Origin: Streptomyces sp. CB02959
Lineage (GTDB): Bacteria; Actinomycetota; Actinomycetes; Streptomycetales; Streptomycetaceae
DNA: 64,000 nt
Assembly: GCF_002803155.1 (NCBI RefSeq)
Contig: NZ_NNBP01000001.1
Location: 310,001-374,000, forward strand
Direction of reading: 5' to 3'
Part shown: one piece after another, positions 60,413 to 64,000 of the stretch
How positions within the stretch are numbered: position 1 is the stretch's first letter
Layout: every line of letters begins with the position of its first letter
The notes under the pieces: generated by a model
What the model was told of the DNA's origin: nothing
Seen by the model: only the letters and a program-made list of their open reading frames with translations
Databases searched by the model: none
Made by a program: the position numbers and the translations under genes

Positions 60413-61462
60413 ATGCGCGTAGGGGCTTTCATCCTGGCCGCCCAGTTCCCCGGTCAGGGGCAGGGGGAAGCACTGCACCGCGCGGTGCGTTCCGTGGAGA
60501 TCGCGGAGCAGGCCGGACTCCATGAAGTCTGGCTGGCCGAACACCACTTCGTCCCGTACGGGGTCTGCCCGCAGGCCGCGACGCTGGCCGCGCTGCTGCT
60601 GGGGCGGACCCGGCGGATCGGGGTCGGGACGGCGGTCAGCGTGCTGCCGACCCAGCATCCGGTGGCCCTCGGTGAGCAGGCGGCGCTGCTGCACCTGACG
60701 TCGGAGGGCCGGTTCACGCTCGGCGTCGGCCGGGGCGGCCCCTGGGTGGATCTGGAGGTCTTCGGCTCCGGCCTGGCCGCGTACGACCACGGGTTCCCGG
60801 AGTCGCTCGATCTGCTGCTGCGCTGGCTGCGCGAGCCGCGGGTGGGCGCGCGGGGCGAGCGCTATGCGTTCCGGGAGGTGGCGGTGGTGCCGCGGGCGGC
60901 CGAGGCGGTGGCCGATCCGGACGACCCGGGCGGGCTGACGAGTGGTCCGCCGGTGGTGGTGGCCTGCACCTCCCCGGCCTCGGTCCGGCTGGCCGCCGCC
61001 CGCGGGCTGCCGATGCTGCTGGGGATGCACTGCGGCGACGAGGAGAAGGCGGAGATGGTCGCGCTGTGGCGGTCGGCGGCGCTGGCGGCCGGCCGGGAGC
61101 CGGGCGAGGTGGCCGCGGCGGAGCACGTCTCGGCGGGGGTGGTGCAGATCGCGGACGACCGGCCGACGGCGGTGGAGACGCTGACCAAGGCGATGCCGGG
61201 CTGGATGCGGCAGGGGCTGGGCGCGCATGTGACGGTCGACGGCCGGTACCGCGCGATGCGCGATCCGCTGGCGTACACGGAGTTGCTGTGTGCACTGCAT
61301 CCGGTCGGCCCGCCGGAGTTGTGCGTGGACCGGCTGGCGGCGACCTCGGAGCGCACCGGCATCCGGCGGTTCGCGTTGCTGGTGGAGGGCTCCGGGGATC
61401 TCGCCGTCACCGAGGAGAACGTCCGGCGGCTGGGCGCGGAGGTGCTGCCGCAGCTGGGGTGA
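60413..61462 (+). CDS. LLM-class (luciferase-like) flavin-dependent oxidoreductase
   Basis: A 349-residue TIM-barrel monooxygenase-type protein. Visible: EQAGLHEVWLAEHHFVPYG (flavin/F420 site), RRIGVGTAVSVLPTQHPVAL and EGRFTLGVGRGGPW, which are standard for the bacterial luciferase group. Whether it uses FMN or F420 cannot be told. ATG 60413 follows AAGGAGG. It stands alone; the SCO5389-like gene converges on it. Confidence 0.9.
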   Translation: MRVGAFILAAQFPGQGQGEALHRAVRSVEIAEQAGLHEVWLAEHHFVPYGVCPQAATLAALLLGRTRRIGVGTAVSVLPTQHPVALGEQAALLHLTSEGRFTLGVGRGGPWVDLEVFGSGLAAYDHGFPESLDLLLRWLREPRVGARGERYAFREVAVVPRAAEAVADPDDPGGLTSGPPVVVACTSPASVRLAAARGLPMLLGMHCGDEEKAEMVALWRSAALAAGREPGEVAAAEHVSAGVVQIADDRPTAVETLTKAMPGWMRQGLGAHVTVDGRYRAMRDPLAYTELLCALHPVGPPELCVDRLAATSERTGIRRFALLVEGSGDLAVTEENVRRLGAEVLPQLG

Positions 61463-61584
61463 CCCCGCCCGGGGTGGGCGGCGGTGTCACCTCCCACCGG
61501 CCTGGGGCACGGCTGGTCGGTGGTGCTGCCGCCGGTGCGCGGCTGGGGAGGGTGCTCCGGCCGGCTCAGCGGCAGCAACTCCGA

Positions 61585-61977
61585 TCAGCAGTCGCGGAGT
61601 TCGGGCGACTGGTTCAGCAACTGGCCCCGGATGGAGGTGAAGCGGGCCAGCCGCTGGTCGACGGCCGGGTCGAGCGGGAAGACCGCGACCCGGTGGCAGT
61701 TCTGGAAGGCGAGGCGCACTCCGAAGTGACGCTCCAGCGAGCCGCGGATGGCGTTACTCGCCAGTGCGCGGAGCAGCTGGCCACGCGCCTGCTCGTCCGG
61801 CGGCGGGGTCTGGTTGTCGGCGAACTCTCCGCCGTCCGCCACCAGCCGGTCCACCAGAGAGCTGATCATCCCCCACGCGTAGGGCAGGGAAGTCCGGACG
61901 CAGTCGACAAACGCGGCTTCGTCGACCTCGCCTCGCTCGGCCTGTTCGAGGAGGGCCGGTGAGACGTCGAGCGACAT
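61585..61977 (-). CDS. SCO5389-family protein
   Basis: A 130-residue soluble protein (SPALLEQAERGEVDEAAFVD, LPYAWGMISSLVDRLVADGG, LASNAIRGSLERHFGVRLAF). I recognise it as the conserved actinomycete family named after SCO5389, which lies beside nucS (SCO5388). No catalytic motif is visible. ATG 61977 follows GAGGAG. Function unknown; strict neighbourhood with nucS makes a link worth considering. Confidence 0.85.
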   Translation of the reverse strand: MSLDVSPALLEQAERGEVDEAAFVDCVRTSLPYAWGMISSLVDRLVADGGEFADNQTPPPDEQARGQLLRALASNAIRGSLERHFGVRLAFQNCHRVAVFPLDPAVDQRLARFTSIRGQLLNQSPELRDC

Positions 61978-62215
61978 GAGGTTCTCCTCTCGCGGCCCCG
62001 CCGGGACGGACGGGGCCTCATGGGTGGGACAAGGGGAATTCGCGACAGAGCGTGTTCGCCCCGCGACCCCCCGCTTCAACGGTATGCCGCGCAAGGGGCC
62101 CGCACCAGGAGATTGCACATACAACCGGCCATGCGCGGGCGCCGGGGGTGCGGGGGTTTCCGCCGTAAAGGGACCTCGGGGCGGGGGCGAATCGCGTCGG
62201 CGGCCCCGGTTCGAG

Positions 62216-62221
62216 TAGCGT
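62216..62221 (+). promoter_or_regulatory. -10 box of nucS
   Basis: TAGCGT ends 9 nt before ATG 62230 with no ribosome-binding site between, again suggesting a leaderless or nearly leaderless mRNA. The -35 region is G+C-rich and unclear. Confidence 0.4.
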
Positions 62222-62229
62222 GACGCACC

Positions 62230-62892
62230 ATGCGTCTCGTCATCGCCCGCTGCTCCGTGGACTACGCGGGTCGGCTCACCGCCCATCTGCCCTCCGCCCC
62301 CCGCCTCATCCTGGTGAAGGCGGACGGCTCCGTCTCCATTCACGCGGACGACCGGGCCTACAAACCCCTCAACTGGATGTCCCCGCCCTGCTCCCTCAAG
62401 GAGGGCGACGGCAACGTCTGGACGGTGGAGAACAAGGGCGGCGAGAAGCTCATCATCACCCTGGAGGAGATCATGCACGACTCCTCCCACGAGCTCGGAG
62501 TGGATCCCGGGCTCATCAAGGACGGCGTGGAGGCCCACCTCCAGGAGCTGCTCGCCGACCGGATCGAGACACTGGGCGAGGGCTACTCGCTTATTCGGCG
62601 TGAATACCCCACCGCCATTGGCCCGGTGGATATCTTGTGCCGGGACGCCGACGGCCAGACCGTCGCCGTCGAGATCAAGCGGCGCGGTGAGATCGACGGC
62701 GTCGAGCAGCTCACCCGCTACCTCGAACTCCTCAACCGCGACCCCCACCTGGCCCCGGTGAAGGGCGTCTTCGCAGCTCAGGAGATCAAGCCGCAGGCCC
62801 GGGTGCTGGCCACCGACCGCGGGATCGGCTGTGTGGTGCTGGACTACGACGCGCTGCGCGGCATCGAGGACGACAAGCTGCGACTGTTCTGA
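62230..62892 (+). CDS. nucS: NucS, mismatch-specific endonuclease (EndoMS)
   Basis: A 220-residue endonuclease that replaces MutS/MutL mismatch repair in actinobacteria and many archaea. The N-terminal DNA-binding half begins [16 protein letters not shown]; the C-terminal RecB-like nuclease domain shows [20 protein letters not shown] (Asp, Glu and Lys of the active site). The last residues KLRLF resemble the beta-clamp-binding tail known in NucS. Full length, undamaged. It is followed by a long terminator. Confidence 0.96.
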   Translation: MRLVIARCSVDYAGRLTAHLPSAPRLILVKADGSVSIHADDRAYKPLNWMSPPCSLKEGDGNVWTVENKGGEKLIITLEEIMHDSSHELGVDPGLIKDGVEAHLQELLADRIETLGEGYSLIRREYPTAIGPVDILCRDADGQTVAVEIKRRGEIDGVEQLTRYLELLNRDPHLAPVKGVFAAQEIKPQARVLATDRGIGCVVLDYDALRGIEDDKLRLF

Positions 62893-62913
62893 CCCGGCCG
62901 CGCCGGCCGGACG

Positions 62914-62974
62914 ACGACGGCCCGGTACGCGATCCGCCCGCCTTTACGGCGGGTGGTCCGTACCGGGCCGTCGT
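62914..62974. terminator. Long composite terminator hairpin after nucS
   Basis: A 16-bp perfect outer stem (62914-62929 with 62959-62974) encloses an inner 9-bp stem (about 62935-62943 with 62949-62957, one G-T pair) and a 5-nt loop. It lies between convergent genes and can serve both. Confidence 0.85.
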
Positions 62975-63029
62975 GGTGTTCCGGCGCGCGCCGGGTGTGC
63001 CGGGCGGGGCGCACGGGACGCCGGGGGCG

Positions 63030-64000
63030 TCAGCCCGTGGGGGTGCCCTGGCCGGATGCCGACTGCGCGGACGAGGCGGGTGCGGAGTCCGAGGCGGTTC
63101 CGTTGCTGGTGGACGGTGCCACCGCGGAGTTGCTGCCGGACGGGCTGCCGCCCGAGGAGCTGCCGGAGGAGGAGCCTCCGGACGTCGTCGGCGGCTGGCC
63201 GGTCGGGGTGTCGGTGGGTTTCTGGGGCGGGGTGGGGCTCGGCGGCGTGTCGGTGGGCTTTCCGGGCGGCGTGGAGTCCGTGGGGCTGCTGGTCGGGCTG
63301 TGGGTGGGGTGGGTCGGGCGGCCGGTGGGCGAGGTGGGCCGGCCGGTCGGGGTGGTGGTGCCGGAGGTCGGGCCGCCGGTCGGGGTGGTGGGGGCGCCGG
63401 TGGTGCCGGGGGCGGACGGCGCGGTGGTGGGCCGGTGGCTGGGGGTGCCGGGCCGGGTGGTGCCGGAGCCGGTGGGCGGCAGGCCGGAGCCGGTACCGGG
63501 CTCCTGCGCCGGCTGCTGGGTGTCGTCCCCGGTGGCCGGGGACTGCTCGGTGGTGACCTTGTTGTCGTGCGGGTCGGAGTTGTCGGAGGTCATGCCGAGG
63601 GTGATGACGGTGCCGAGGACGGCGGCCAGCAGCACCCCGGTGCCGGCGGCGACGAGGTTGCGGCGGCCGGTGCGGCGGATGCCGCGTCCCAGGCCCCCGG
63701 CGGGGCCACCAGGGGCCTTCGCGGCCCGGCCGGCGCTGTGCTTCGCGGTCGTCGCGGCCTTCGCCACCGGGATGGCGGCGGTGGTCGCGGCGGGCCGGGC
63801 GGTGACCGTGGTGGCGGGGCCTTCCGGGCGGGCGACGGCCTGGAGCTTGGCGGTGGACACGGCGTCGGGCGACGCCTCGCCGGCCGGGCCGTGGGCCGGG
63901 TCCCCGGCGGCACCGGCCGCGGCCGCCGGGTCGACGGATGCCAGCAGGGTGGTCGGCGCGTCCGCCGCGGCGGCCCGCGACCGGTCGATGACCAGGGCGA
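63030..64000 (-). CDS. Membrane protein with Pro/Ser/Thr-rich extracellular tail (5' end outside window)
   Basis: The minus-strand frame is open to the window edge (first full codon at 63998), reading ALVIDRSRAAAADAPTTLLA and onward; the GTG at 63860 may be internal rather than the start. A basic RRTGRRN precedes one TM helix (LVAAGTGVLLAAVLGTVITL). The remaining roughly 190 residues are low-complexity Pro/Thr/Ser/Gly with TPTGRPTSPTGRPTHPTHS-type repeats, ending QSASGQGTPTG. A cytoplasmic N-terminal domain with one TM and an exposed tail is likely, but the upstream domain that would identify it is missing. Confidence 0.7.
   Translation of the reverse strand, partial: ALVIDRSRAAAADAPTTLLASVDPAAAAGAAGDPAHGPAGEASPDAVSTAKLQAVARPEGPATTVTARPAATTAAIPVAKAATTAKHSAGRAAKAPGGPAGGLGRGIRRTGRRNLVAAGTGVLLAAVLGTVITLGMTSDNSDPHDNKVTTEQSPATGDDTQQPAQEPGTGSGLPPTGSGTTRPGTPSHRPTTAPSAPGTTGAPTTPTGGPTSGTTTPTGRPTSPTGRPTHPTHSPTSSPTDSTPPGKPTDTPPSPTPPQKPTDTPTGQPPTTSGGSSSGSSSGGSPSGSNSAVAPSTSNGTASDSAPASSAQSASGQGTPTG

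Noticed and set aside
1..64000. tRNA genes, rRNA, insertion sequences, prophage or replication origin
   Set aside because: No T-arm-like conserved segments, transposase or integrase motifs, terminal repeats or DnaA-box clusters were seen by eye in the window.

Overview
The window is a stretch of high-GC actinobacterial chromosome, almost certainly from a Streptomyces or a very close relative. The clearest markers are adjacent genes for the polarity/cytoskeletal coiled-coil proteins Scy and FilP, the GlgE (maltose-1-phosphate) alpha-glucan pathway, a NucS mismatch endonuclease, an adenosylcobalamin isobutyryl-CoA mutase, and several Streptomyces-type families (DUF6230, DUF6114, SCO5389-like). 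From memory, the gene order broadly follows the S. coelicolor SCO5388-SCO5443 region, so most of this is conserved core chromosome. I see no phage, IS element, CRISPR array, tRNA or rRNA.

Layout. 1-342: end of an M4 metalloprotease with two strong hairpins behind it. 1096-9075: glgE, treS, mak and glgB, which convert trehalose and maltose-1-phosphate to branched glucan; a hairpin terminator separates treS from mak. 9241-13166: a DctA dicarboxylate transporter divergent from a CitA/DcuS-type kinase and its regulator. 13273-16354: a sugar ABC importer (lipoprotein and two permeases, no ATPase). 16487-20974: an XRE-type regulator and a MacB/FtsX-type ABC system. 21085-27320: pfkA, pta, ackA and pyk, a central-carbon block. 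27413-30094: a three-gene surface-protein module on the minus strand. 30796-32719: a thioredoxin-TPR protein and a TetR regulator. 32750-37269: an accessory-looking four-gene block with a NAD-sugar dehydratase, a divergent MurG paralog and a divergent OmpR-type two-component system that share a 62-bp control region. 37307-39007: icmA. 39395-43502: small membrane proteins (two DUF3817), regulators, an MFS exporter and a thiamine-binding protein. 43750-45841: three overlapping AIM24-family genes. 45965-49472: MarR regulator, meaB, thiolase and methylmalonyl-CoA epimerase. 49682-55183: scy and filP. 55338-59865: two paralogous ABC-2 ATPase/permease pairs. 59870-64000: zinc-ribbon-like protein, LLM oxidoreductase, SCO5389-like protein, nucS, and the 3' part of a Pro/Ser/Thr-rich membrane protein.

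Functionally the window links storage glucan and trehalose metabolism, lower glycolysis and acetate overflow, short-chain acyl-CoA rearrangement (IcmA, MeaB, epimerase, thiolase) and apical growth (Scy/FilP). The items most worth a second look are the MurG-like/dehydratase/two-component block, the enlarged scy with a recent exact 51-codon duplication, the palindrome inside the icmA promoter, the GTMML-repeat tail on an ABC permease next to filP, and a recurring set of genes whose -10 boxes lie 7-9 nt from the start codon, suggesting leaderless mRNAs.
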